Assembly (NCBI GenBank): GCA_030374735.1
Contig: JASCIV010000063.1
Location: 1 to 55,793, forward strand
Length of the DNA stretch: 55,793 nt
Direction of reading: 5' to 3'
DNA from: Gracilaria caudata
Lineage: Eukaryota > Rhodophyta > Florideophyceae > Gracilariales > Gracilariaceae
This document shows, one piece after another, positions 31,393-40,364 of the stretch; position 1 is the stretch's first letter, and every line of letters starts with the position of its first letter. The notes under the pieces are model-generated. The model saw only the letters and a list, made by a program, of their open reading frames with translations, was not told where the DNA came from and did not search any database. The translations under genes and the position numbers were made by a program.

Positions 31393-32235
31393 ATGTTACC
31401 GAAATCTTTCAAGCTGGTGCAACGCCCCAGATTCACCATTGCCAATGCAATACCGTACATCATCCTGGTCATATTTCCGCTTGTGTTAATTCTCAGAGAT
31501 GGCTTGATTCCCGAAGCTCCCTTACTTCTTACTCGCTTCTACAGACAGGAACCCTATCTCAATGTTGTCACCTTGATATACGGCCAGGAAAACGATCATA
31601 TCAACATTGCTCATAATTGTCGTATCATCTCTGAAACCCGTCATAAGTTCTTCATCCATACTGACGATATATCTCAACCGTACTGCTCCGTCTGCAACTG
31701 CATTCTCTATAATCGTTTTCAATGCCCCTGTCCAACTGGTCCTGACGGCTGTAAAGTGAAGAACCCCTGTGAAAAGATCGAATTTCTCATTCAAAGTGTG
31801 AACCACTACCATTCCTTCCTGTTTCTTGACAATGATTTGCTGATTATGAAGCCAAACTTCTTGCATCATATGCTGCAACGCTCTCGAGCGCATGATTTTC
31901 TGGCGTCGTATGCACATCAAACCGTGAACTCGAGTAGATACTTGAGAAACTTTAATAGCGGACTCATGTTTATTCGGAAGGTGCCAAACGTCGATTACAA
32001 CTTGTTGAGAGCGTCGCTTTATCATCATAAACTGGAACAAGACCAAGGTATTGTGAGCGACTTTTTCCAGAAAACGTACACAAATTGGGATTCACTGTCT
32101 TGGAAATGGCACTGTCGAAGTCTGAAACGCACCAATCAAGATGTTCCTCCAGAGAACTGCTACACAATTCACGATCGAAGCGAAGTGGCCGACTTGCTCA
32201 GAAAGCTCAACAAAACAAGACTTACAATTCCGTAG
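31393..32235 (+). CDS. Type II membrane glycosyltransferase (nucleotide-diphospho-sugar transferase fold)
   Basis: Length is 280 aa, ATG at 31393. A short cytosolic N-terminus is followed by one transmembrane anchor at about residues 19-36 (AIPYIILVIFPLVLILRD), the layout of Golgi glycosyltransferases. The lumenal domain has the GT-A pattern: LNVVTLIYG, FLFLDNDLLIMKP with a D.D-type metal site at residues 146-148, FNSGLMFIRK and LEQDQGIVSDFF. An insert rich in Cys (CSVCNCIL ... CPCPTGPDGC ... CEKIEF) is unusual and may be disulfide-bonded. The family is probably a nucleotide-sugar transferase clan member (GT8/GT77-like); substrate unknown. It could serve the sulfated cell-wall polysaccharide of red algae, which is inference. 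Confidence 0.8.
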   Translation: MLPKSFKLVQRPRFTIANAIPYIILVIFPLVLILRDGLIPEAPLLLTRFYRQEPYLNVVTLIYGQENDHINIAHNCRIISETRHKFFIHTDDISQPYCSVCNCILYNRFQCPCPTGPDGCKVKNPCEKIEFLIQSVNHYHSFLFLDNDLLIMKPNFLHHMLQRSRAHDFLASYAHQTVNSSRYLRNFNSGLMFIRKVPNVDYNLLRASLYHHKLEQDQGIVSDFFQKTYTNWDSLSWKWHCRSLKRTNQDVPPENCYTIHDRSEVADLLRKLNKTRLTIP

Positions 32236-34427
32236 AAGAGTTTCATTGCTTGTACTGCTTCGGGTTTTGTGAACAAATGGTTGCAAAAGCGATGCGGGCG
32301 ATGTGCTAGGACAAAATCATGAATCGCTTCATAGTTAGCAAGTATCCTCGAATGCCGTCGTTACCATTGCTCGAACTGTTGACAGTTTGTTAGTAGCAAA
32401 CCGCGCTTATTCTTTTTGTTTATCAACGTCCCAAGCCTTGCTGGCTTGAGGTAAACTTCTGCTTCCTTTCACCGCGCACTGCTTTCCCTAATCGCCTGAA
32501 GAACGACACGGCATTGTTTTCGTCGGCCTTGAGAAATGCACCAGGCATTGTACGGCCATCGGACGGAGTGTGTTCATGCCCAGCAGACAGAGTGCGCAAG
32601 CATAATGCGCTCCCAGGGAATGGTCCAAATGCGTGCCGTTTCGAATTTATGGCGTAGAGTGTCTCCACAATGTGGAGTCCACATGCCACATCATCTGCTC
32701 AACGGGTAGAACGCTACAGGTAACGTCACAAGGGTAAAAGGTTACCCGTAGATACCGCCCTGCATTTATTGTTCTTTTGATGTTCGTTTCTCTCACACGT
32801 GCAAGGGGCGCGCTCTCCATCGACCTTTTGGAATCGAAGATCGTTACCATATCGTTAAATATCTCTACCTGGCACTGCGCCATCGATACATATCTACAAT
32901 GAAGATGCCACGTCCTCAGTGACGTTGACTTTTACTAGTGGCACCAATGCGCTTTGCGTGTTTTCAATGGTCGTCACTCACGATGAACTGCTGACCCCGC
33001 ATCTACAACATCTATTTCGTGAAGAAAGAGAAGCGTTGAACCCCTTTTCTTCATGGAATGAGAGACTAGAGATCATATTAAGAAGAAGACAAGGGCTTTG
33101 TGGTGGGGGAGCTTTGTTCGTCACTCTGAACTGTTGACTAGCGCTCACGTGCTCTTTGTCTTTTGCTGCCAAAGCCAACATTAATCGGCTCTCTTGGAAC
33201 TGCTTCAGTGCACTTCATGCGAATCCCTTCTCATGTCAAAACTGCACACCTTTTTGCCAGCTTTCATGCTCTTTCGATGCGAGCTAATAAGCGGCGCGTT
33301 AGTACTTCAGGAACACAAGAATCTTTGCACAACGTTCATGCATTGCGTAACAGATCACCCATCCAACTCAAAGCATAAATACCAATGACGCCGCTGTCAC
33401 TCCGATCAATAATTCTTCTTTGCAGATGTGATCACGGATAAAAAGGTTTTCCCAGACAATCTGTATGACCCATGTGATGAGCCAGTCTAACGCTATCAAT
33501 TGACGATCTTCAAAACAATCAGGGCACGAACGGATTGCCATATCTCTCCCGAGTGCCCATGTATTTATATATAATATAGCAAGGGTACTATAATGTATAC
33601 AAACTCTCCTCAACCTGTACAGAAGTTCGCCAGTTGATCAAAAAGCTGCGCCACTACTCATCATGTTGTATTGGTGCGTTCTCACCCGAAAGGCCCGTTA
33701 TGAACTGGCTCTAGTAGCGCCAGGGACAACTGAAAATGCTTACGCCTTCCATCGCCTGAGACTTGTGATCCTCTGCAGGTCTATTCGTTCAGTCTTTCCC
33801 ACGAATCAATCGCTGTTACGAAAGTCCCATCACCTAGAGGAATGTGGTGACGCCTGGGTTGCTGAGAGCACTGGAGGACCGCTCCAGTGGAGCAGTCTCG
33901 TAACTTATCTATTGACTATCCAGTCCACACAGAAGTTCGCTCGCACGAGGTCGACGGAAAACAAGAGCCACCAATTCGAGTGAACAACTGACTCTACTGA
34001 GAGCGTAGCTCACAGCTCATCGCATACACGATAAGCAGCGCGAACGTGCTCCGGAAGCACTGGCACTCAGCAGACACCCTGTCACAACGCACACAACTCG
34101 ACTGAATCTCCAAACCGCTCCCGAACGTACTTTTTTTAAAACTAAACCAAAGATCTACAAACGCTCGTAAGCTCATTACCAACCGCTCAAATAATGATAA
34201 GGCCAGTTGTCTCGCAATGACCAGCGCAAATCACAAGAGAAAACCATCTACATTCTCCACCCACCAAGTAACAGACTATACAAATAGAGTGCTAACAGCT
34301 GTGAAACATGGCGACTGTGCACAACACCATCTGTTCAGAGCAAACGCCGCAAACTAAAAAGAAAAAAAAAAAACCGGCGACCTACGAAGCCATTACACGC
34401 GCCGCGTAAACAACTAACAGCACGAGT
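32236..34427. other. 2.2-kb gene-poor region
   Basis: No ORF shows protein-family character. A 56-aa reading (33368-33538, minus, from MAIRSCPDCF) has one hydrophobic stretch but no support. The region is AT-leaning (33560-33600, TATATATAATATAG) and ends with an A-rich run (34357-34372) just 3' of the MAPK gene. No tRNA was found by T-loop inspection. Confidence 0.5.
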
Positions 34428-35792
34428 TCAATCATGCATAGCAGTATCTTCAATTTTCCGTGAGGTGTTGGCTTCACCCTCACCCGCGTTATACTTTCTA
34501 ATGGTGGTCTCAGGTAGTGTGGGCCCTCTCAACACATTCTGGCGCTGAACTCGTCTCTCATGCTGACTAATGCACAACTCTTGCATAGCATGGGGTGGTA
34601 ATGTCTTGCCGCCCACGGCACCCGCATGGCGTTGGTGATCCATAGCCTCTGCGAACCCCATAGCCGGACTTTTAAGGTCATACCTGGGCCCATTTCCGAA
34701 TAACTCATCCCTTTTCTCCGGATGGTAGAACAGAATCTCCTCCAGCAACTCGCGACGAATATAGAGCAAGCTCTCCTTGTCAGTCATATTGATGCGTTTT
34801 TCAAAGTCAAATTCCTTTTCACTCAACGCCTGAGGTCTTCTTCCAAAGCCAAGTGGATCTCTCCATTCCTTGAAATAATCGGACATGAGCGCTTCTCTTG
34901 CGGACAACCGTTTATCCGGGTCAAACTGTAACATGCCCTCGATGAGCTTGAATGCCTGAGGGTCCGTTCCAGACGGTAAGATGGACGGGATATTCGCCGG
35001 AGCCTTTTGACGCGCAGCCCTGAGAAAGTCCTGCGCCTTTTGACTACGAAGCTTGCGAATGCTGTCACTGGTAGGAGTGCCGGTAAACTCGGTGATCTGA
35101 CGCAGCTGATCAAGTTCATCGGAACCCGGGAACAACGGTCGTCTCAACAACATCTCGGCAAAGATACAGCCCGCGGACCATACATCAATGGCAGGGCCGT
35201 AGTTATTAGCCTGCGGCATAATGAGTTCCGGCGCTCGATACCAACGAGTGGCGACGTAGTCGGTCCACAGCACCATGTCCGAGTCATTCTCGGCGCGAAA
35301 AGCGGCGCGTGCAAGGCCAAAGTCACAAATCTTCAAGCTACAACGGCTGTCGACGAGAATGTTGGACGGTTTCAAATCGCGGTGCAACACGCCCGCGGCG
35401 TGCAAGTATTGAATGCCTCTCAACAATTGGAACATGAGGTACTTGATATTAGCGGCATTCAACGGCGCCGAGGACATGATAACGCGGGAGAGGTCACAGG
35501 GCATGAGTTCAAAAACAACAAAGGTATCATTGAATCGGTCGCGATCAGACGGCACCAGAATGTCCTTTATCTCGATGACATTGTCATGGCCCCTCAACAA
35601 CCTCAAGAACTTGAGTTCGCGCAAGATGCGGGTGGCCATGGGGTACGTATCCAAAACCTTCTTGATTCGCTTCACGGCGACCTGTTTATCGGTAACCACA
35701 TCCTGCGCGGAGGCGACGACTCCATAAGCGCCCTCGCCAATAACCTGCGTGAGGCGGTACCGATTCGCCAACAGCGGTCCGTCATGCGCCAT
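34428..35792 (-). CDS. Mitogen-activated protein kinase, TDY type
   Basis: Length is 454 aa, ATG at 35792, no intron. All kinase signatures are present: GEGAYGVV loop, AVKRIKK (catalytic Lys), HRDLKPSNIL, CDFGLAR, the activation loop TDYVATRWYRAPE and the CMGC insert. The TDY phosphorylation motif and a C-terminal extension of about 110 residues are typical of plant group D MAPKs and algal relatives, rather than the TEY class. The domain ends with DPDKRLSAREALMSDYF, and the segment SLLYIRRELLEEILFYHPE matches the conserved post-kinase helix. It relays signals in cytosol and nucleus; upstream MAPKK and targets cannot be read from here. The promoter side carries an A9 tract next to GGCGC (35894-35907), an E2F-like motif on the coding strand. 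Confidence 0.93.
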   Translation of the reverse strand: MAHDGPLLANRYRLTQVIGEGAYGVVASAQDVVTDKQVAVKRIKKVLDTYPMATRILRELKFLRLLRGHDNVIEIKDILVPSDRDRFNDTFVVFELMPCDLSRVIMSSAPLNAANIKYLMFQLLRGIQYLHAAGVLHRDLKPSNILVDSRCSLKICDFGLARAAFRAENDSDMVLWTDYVATRWYRAPELIMPQANNYGPAIDVWSAGCIFAEMLLRRPLFPGSDELDQLRQITEFTGTPTSDSIRKLRSQKAQDFLRAARQKAPANIPSILPSGTDPQAFKLIEGMLQFDPDKRLSAREALMSDYFKEWRDPLGFGRRPQALSEKEFDFEKRINMTDKESLLYIRRELLEEILFYHPEKRDELFGNGPRYDLKSPAMGFAEAMDHQRHAGAVGGKTLPPHAMQELCISQHERRVQRQNVLRGPTLPETTIRKYNAGEGEANTSRKIEDTAMHD

Positions 35793-35893
35793 ACTTCGGT
35801 GAAAAGCAACGCGCGGCTACCGCGCGGCGTGGAAACGACAAGCGCGTTGCGGCGAGACGCGTCCGAGGCGGAGGGTGCGCCCACACAAAAGGT

Positions 35894-35907
35894 GGCGCAA
35901 AAAAAAA
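35894..35907 (-). promoter_or_regulatory. T-tract/GCGCC motif upstream of MAPK
   Basis: On the minus strand it reads TTTTTTTTTGCGCC, about 100 bp upstream of the MAPK ATG. It resembles E2F/DP sites (TTTSSCGC). Similar motifs are at 30328-30341 and 51247-51259. Confidence 0.35.
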
Positions 35908-36064
35908 GGGGGAAGTGCCTTGCTAGCGCGACACGGCAGCGCCACCACGACACACACAGCGCTCGCTGCACAGCGCGCACAGCAACACGAAGCGCAAGGC
36001 GACCACGTCCACAGTAAGCCGCTGTCAGCCGCAAATTCGACGCGCGCTGCTGGCACCGCGCTGC

Positions 36065-37275
36065 CTACAACAGCCGCGTCGTGGGCAGCGCCCTGGCCGC
36101 CCTGGCCGCGCGCACCGCGTCACACGCCTCCCTCATCGCCGCCAGACACGCGCGCAGCGCCTCCACATCGCGCACCGACGCCACGCGCTGTCTCACCGAG
36201 CGCAGCGCGCGCGCCGCCTCCTCCTCCGCCAGCCGCAGCTCGTCGTCGATGCTCAGCGCTTCGGCGCCCGACGCGCCCGCCTCATTGCCCGTCAGTCTCG
36301 CCAGCTGCGCGTTCTCCACGCCGCCCAGCGTGGCGCGTCGCAACCGCCCGTTCTCCACGCCGCCCAGCGTGGCGCGTCGCAGCCGCGCGTCGTTCTGCTC
36401 TGCGCGCGCGCGCGACGAGCTCATTCGTCGACGGTCGGCGTTGCGCTCCACCTGCACCAGCGACGTTTCTAGTCGCGCGTCAGAGGCGGGCGTGGCCTCC
36501 AAACGACTCACGCTGAGCTCGCGGTTGGCGCGGCGCAGAATGGCTGCGCCGTCTTCTTCTTCGACGTTTTCGTTCGGCTGCGACGGTTGAGTGGCGCACA
36601 CCACGCAGATGACGTTTCCATCGCGCGGTTCGCGCATCAGCGGCGTGCCACATGTGGAACACGCGCTGTTCAACATGGTCCAGCCCTCCAGTAACTTGTC
36701 GCCCAGCGCGGTGGACACTGCCTCTGAGCCGCTTCTGGCCGCGCTGTTCGCGGCCTCGAGCGCGTCGTCTACGCGCGATGGTTGCGCGTCGTTGGCTGCG
36801 CCGGCGTTGGCGGAACTGGGTGCGAGGGCTGTGGGACCGTCGGCGGTGTGCTCGTGGGCGGCGCTGGTGGCGGGCGCCCCGCCGTTGGCAGTGGGCGCTG
36901 GCAGGGGTAGTGGTAGCGCGCGCGGTGGTTGTGTTACCACGTCGGCTCGACAGTTGCAACACACCACCCTTCCCTGTCTGGAACGAGCCAACGGCATGTT
37001 GCAGCTGGCTCTGGGACATGTTTCAGCCACTGAAGGCATCACACAAGGCGTTAGTGACGATGTTATCATCTCGCGGTCGGGTGCGCGACGGAGAGAGTGG
37101 TTTGGTACGTACGCATGGTCCAGCCTTCCAGCAGAAGACGTGACAGCCGTTGCACGCTGGCGTCGGACTGGTTTGAGGGATCGGTCATTTGCGCGGCGCG
37201 CGGCTGCGATGGAGAAGGGTCGGGGGGAGAATGAGAGGGTGAGGCGGACGACGACGGTTGCTTTGAGACGACCAT
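36065..37275 (-). CDS. ZNRD2/p27 autoantigen-like protein with two zinc-ribbon domains (two exons)
   Basis: Exon 1 is 37275-37113, the intron 37112-37030 (83 nt, GTACGT...TTCAG), exon 2 37029-36065; 375 aa. The splice restores GWTM|LAETCPRASCNMPL, the hallmark of the Auto_anti-p27 (SSSCA1/ZNRD2) domain. An ATG at 37188 is an alternative start. The same domain recurs: LLLEGWTMLAETC ... C ... VVCCNC, then KLLEGWTMLNSACSTCGTPL ... VICVVC. Human ZNRD2 has one copy in 199 aa, so this protein is larger and duplicated. Between the second domain and the C-terminal coiled coil (DDELRLAEEEAARALRSVRQ) lies a tandem RRATLGGVEN repeat encoded by an exact 39-nt DNA duplication. The family is linked to mitosis and the centromere, with poorly known biochemistry. 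It is divergent from the 37741 gene. Confidence 0.88.
36311..36388. repeat. 39-nt in-frame tandem repeat, two copies
   Basis: Copies 36311-36349 and 36350-36388 differ at only two or three bases and encode 13 residues each (RRATLGGVEN plus three) in the ZNRD2-like gene. It is a recent duplication. Confidence 0.9.
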
Positions 37276-37740
37276 GGCGCGGCGACTGCGCAGCAAGTGC
37301 GGGGGCGCAAAGTTGGGCGCACTCGGCGCGAAGATGCAGCGAGTCGGCGCGCGGCGACTTGTTCTGTGCCGCTGCGTGTTGTGTGCGCGCAATTACGAAG
37401 CTTTACCATTAGTGAGCAAGCGCTTCAATTGTTTACACCATTTCGCGCGGCGGCGGTGTAAATTGCTTGTTCAATTCAATTGGCGCACGACGTGGCGCAA
37501 TGATGTCGTGCGCGGTGGCGCTCCTTCGGAGGCGTTGCGAGCCGTCGCGGAGTGCGCCTCGTTGGGTAACGACTTGTTCACGCTGCTCCAGAACGCTCTC
37601 AAAATGGAGCGTTCGCGACGCTTTTGCAGCGCGGCACGTTTGCAGCGGCGTCATCGCTTGGACGCTGTGCTGCTCTTTCTGTGTGTGTGTGTGAGAGCTG
37701 AGCGCGCGTTTGTTTTTTGAAGTGTGCATTTCTGTTCTTC
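37276..37740. promoter_or_regulatory. Divergent promoter of ZNRD2-like and MGC-repeat protein
   Basis: 465 bp, GC-rich. It contains GCGCGTTTGTTTTTTGAAG (about 37704-37722), with a TTTGAA element about 20 bp before the ATG at 37741. No gene is seen inside. Confidence 0.4.
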
Positions 37741-38241
37741 ATGGGGTGCATTCCCTCCACGAGCGCGGACAAACAAGACGTGGCTGCCGCCACGCAGCAG
37801 GCAAAGGGCGCAACTGAAGGCCATGGTGCACAAGGTGTGCACGCACAAGAGAAAAGTGGTGCGCAGAACGGAAACAATGTGAAGGCTGAGCAACGAGCGG
37901 TGAATACAGCGGTGTTACGTCAGGCGAATGTTTTCGATCAACTGCACGAGCAGGCGCACAAGGAACCGTCGCTGCGCGACGTGAAGGTGTCGATTGGAGC
38001 GCACAATCAACGGCTGTTGGACGGCTTCGAAAAGAAGGAACGCGAGGCAAGAGAGCAACCGCGTTTACAAAACGTTGAAAAGAGTGATTTGAGGTCGTCT
38101 AAACTGTTCGATAAACTGCAAGAATTCGAGATGAATGACGAACGCGTTCGGATGGAACCCAAGCTGCAGAACAGCTTTCAGCAGAGACAGAGGGAAATGC
38201 AACGCGCTGGCGCGGGCAGAGAGGCGCATTCCAACACGTGA
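37741..38241 (+). CDS. N-acylated repeat protein (MGC start), unknown function
   Basis: Length is 166 aa from the ATG at 37741; an in-frame upstream start at 37717 would hide the N-terminus. MGCIPSTSADK is a strong myristoylation plus palmitoylation signal, predicting attachment to the plasma membrane or endomembrane. After an Ala/Gln/Gly-rich linker (to about residue 60), three related ~28-residue units follow: ANVFDQLHEQ ... KEPSLRDV, QRLLDGFEKKE ... EQPRLQNV and SKLFDKLQEFE ... MEPKLQNS. Each has a charged helix ending in a (E/Q)P.L.(D/N) turn. I do not recognise the family. Its TGA directly abuts the stop of QCR9 on the other strand. Confidence 0.75.
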   Translation: MGCIPSTSADKQDVAAATQQAKGATEGHGAQGVHAQEKSGAQNGNNVKAEQRAVNTAVLRQANVFDQLHEQAHKEPSLRDVKVSIGAHNQRLLDGFEKKEREAREQPRLQNVEKSDLRSSKLFDKLQEFEMNDERVRMEPKLQNSFQQRQREMQRAGAGREAHSNT

Positions 38242-38570
38242 TCAGTCGTCATCCTCATCGTCGTCCTTCTCTGGCAATCTGGCTGCCACCTCCTCCCACG
38301 ATTTCTGCGCATGTTCATTTCAGCAGCACAACGTCGCGTTAGTCTTGTTTGTTTTTCGATGTACAAAATGAAAACAAGGAAAGGGAAAGCACGTACGCCC
38401 CTGTTGATCGACTTCCAAATGGAGTCGGTGGTGTTCAAGTAAACGTTGGTGAGCGCGTAGCTGCCAATCACAAGCGAGGTCACATACACCGAGTTTCGCT
38501 TCATGAACAGGTTGTACACGGTGGCGCGAAGCGCGGCCATGCCGCCCATCGCCGCTTCCCTGGCGGCCAT
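38242..38570 (-). CDS. QCR9: Mitochondrial complex III subunit 9 (QCR9/UCRX; two exons)
   Basis: Exon 1 is 38570-38397 (58 aa), the intron 38396-38305 (92 nt, GTACGT...CGCAG), exon 2 38304-38242 (20 aa plus stop); 78 aa. The product matches the small bc1-complex subunit: MAALRATVYNLFMKRNSVYV, one transmembrane helix (VTSLVIGSYALTNVYL), then SIWKSINRG|KSWEEVAARL as in the family (NKGKLWKDIK in relatives). An acidic tail EKDDDEDDD is unusual. ATGs at 38549 and 38540 are alternative starts. This subunit sits in the inner membrane near the Rieske protein. Its stop codon touches that of the convergent gene with no spacer. A run of 18 C (coding strand) lies just upstream. Confidence 0.85.
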
Positions 38571-39103
38571 TTTGAGAACGAACGCGAACGCGCTGCGCGG
38601 TGCACGACGGAAGCAGACGCTCGGGGGGGGGGGGGGGGGGACCGCTGCCGACGCTGCCGGGTACAAGCGACTTGGCGGTGGCGGGGGCGGACGCGCGCGC
38701 TGCGCCGAACGTGAGAGCAGAGCCACTTGGCTGCGGCGCGAGCGGTTTGTGCTGCGTTTGCTGTGCCGCTGTGGCCACGTGTCTTTTGTGGACACGTTGT
38801 GTTACAGCAGTCATCGTCCTGCACCGGCCCCTGCACCGCATTTTTGATGTGGGGCCACGCGATGCGTGATCATTCGCCGGATCATCATTGTTTTCGAAGC
38901 GCGCGACGGGGACGAGCGGGGGACGGACGTGTGCCAGAGTGGACCGCTGCTGAATGCTCGTCCATCGTCGTTTCCCACGCACTCGGCCGCGCTGCCGCAC
39001 AATGATCTGGTCGGAAAAGAATAGTAGCTACAGTATTATTAAAAGTAGTGAAGAAGACTCAACAAAGCAACCAAACAGAAAAAAAAAAGGGCAAACTCTA
39101 ACT
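38571..39103. other. Intergenic region with poly-G tract, no gene
   Basis: 533 bp between the QCR9 start and the AUR1-like stop, both minus strand. It is very GC-rich, and ORFs here run through low-complexity Pro/Arg/Gly sequence in several frames. It contains the QCR9 promoter and the G18 tract. Confidence 0.55.
38623..38640. repeat. G18 homopolymer
   Basis: Eighteen uninterrupted G on the plus strand, 53 bp upstream of the QCR9 ATG (minus strand). Confidence 0.95.
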
Positions 39104-40186
39104 CTACCGAGCGCTGACCAGCGGAAGCACGCTGTACGGCTGCTTCTCCGCGTCGATCCAGCCGCGTCTCTCCAAAAGCAACGCAGTGCGAAGAGCCATC
39201 TCCGCGAACAGTACCCCCCCAACAACGTCCGCCACATAGTGGTGGCGCAGGTAGATGGCAGCCCACCACACGAGCAGCACGTACGCCCACAACATGCCGC
39301 CCACAACGCGCGCGCGTCCCGAAGGGAACCTCGCAATCAAGTACGGCCACGCAGCGTGCAACGAAGGCCACGCGCCGAACACCACCTTGCCGCCCTTTGT
39401 GTACATGTCATGGAACAGACGCATGTTGTAGCGACGATCCAAACGCCCCAAAACTGCCGGGTCGCCCTTCATCGAGTAGTTGGCCGCACTCGTTCCGTGC
39501 TTGATGTAGTACCACGGCGGCGCGGTTGGAAACGACAAATGCGTGCAAACCGCCGCCAGATTCATGCTTCCAAACGCCCACACAAACGTGGGCAACTTTG
39601 CGCGACCCTCGGCGGTACGCAACGAAACCAACAAAAACCAAAACGGTAACGTGGGATGCACGGTGTACGGAATCGCCGCCATCAAGTCCAGCGCCACCGC
39701 GTGCCGCTCAGAGGGTTCAAACCAGTCGCGAGACGTGCCAAACACAGCGTCATCCATCGTCGGCAACAGCGTCACATTGATGCTGGGTCGGCTGTCATCG
39801 GGAATCAGCGCCACGCCGCAAGAAAACAGAAGCAACCACAACACCACCGGCACAAACGCCACGGCGAGCTTCCTCAGCCACGCCAGCAGCGCGCGTCTGG
39901 AGCGCGGCGAGAGCGACGCATTGGTCGTCGGCACGCTGACGCCGCTCATCACGAAGAAGCGTCGCAGCAGCTTGCGCAACATGGCGTACCGACGCCGTGT
40001 CGAGGGGTACAGACGGTACATTAAAAACCACGGCTGCGCATGCACGCATGCGTGATTGGCAGCAACAACGCCTCGCGCTGCACAGTCCGCTGCTGCCGCT
40101 GCCAAAAAGCGCAACGGTGAAGTCATTTTTTTCTTTTTGCACAAAGCACTCGCTGTGCGCGCGGCCACATCGAATGCACGGCACAT
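39104..40186 (-). CDS. AUR1-like inositol phosphorylceramide synthase (PAP2 superfamily)
   Basis: Length is 360 aa, ATG at 40186; later ATGs (40126, 40021) are possible starts because the first ~55 residues look like GC-rich filler. IPC synthase moves phosphoinositol from phosphatidylinositol to ceramide in the Golgi. Motifs follow fungal AUR1 in order: AAIPYTVHPTLPFWF, LSFPTAPPWYY, FGAWPSLHAAWP (catalytic His) and YLRHHYVADVVGG (second His and Asp). Several hydrophobic segments fit a six-helix protein, the first being VAFVPVVLWLLLFSCGVALI. All catalytic residues are present. Another PAP2 lipid phosphatase is the alternative, but the FPTAPPWYY motif favours AUR1. It is on the same strand as its neighbours, 178 bp from the next stop. 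Confidence 0.85.
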   Translation of the reverse strand: MCRAFDVAARTASALCKKKKMTSPLRFLAAAAADCAARGVVAANHACVHAQPWFLMYRLYPSTRRRYAMLRKLLRRFFVMSGVSVPTTNASLSPRSRRALLAWLRKLAVAFVPVVLWLLLFSCGVALIPDDSRPSINVTLLPTMDDAVFGTSRDWFEPSERHAVALDLMAAIPYTVHPTLPFWFLLVSLRTAEGRAKLPTFVWAFGSMNLAAVCTHLSFPTAPPWYYIKHGTSAANYSMKGDPAVLGRLDRRYNMRLFHDMYTKGGKVVFGAWPSLHAAWPYLIARFPSGRARVVGGMLWAYVLLVWWAAIYLRHHYVADVVGGVLFAEMALRTALLLERRGWIDAEKQPYSVLPLVSAR

Positions 40187-40364
40187 GCACTCGCTGCGCG
40201 TAGGGCCACACGTGCGCCACGTCTAGTGACTGTTCGCGCGCGCCACGGCGCAGCGCGCTCCTGCCCGCGTCACGCATCACGCAAACGGATACTGCAACGT
40301 CTCCAGTGGAGAACAACTTGCGCAACTCCCAACTTGAGTTAGCGCCGGCGCGCTTGTGCTTTAC

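Noticed and set aside
33368..33613. Small hydrophobic ORF in the gene-poor region
   Set aside because: Starts with a non-ATG codon in the track frame; the internal ATG leaves 56 residues without family resemblance.
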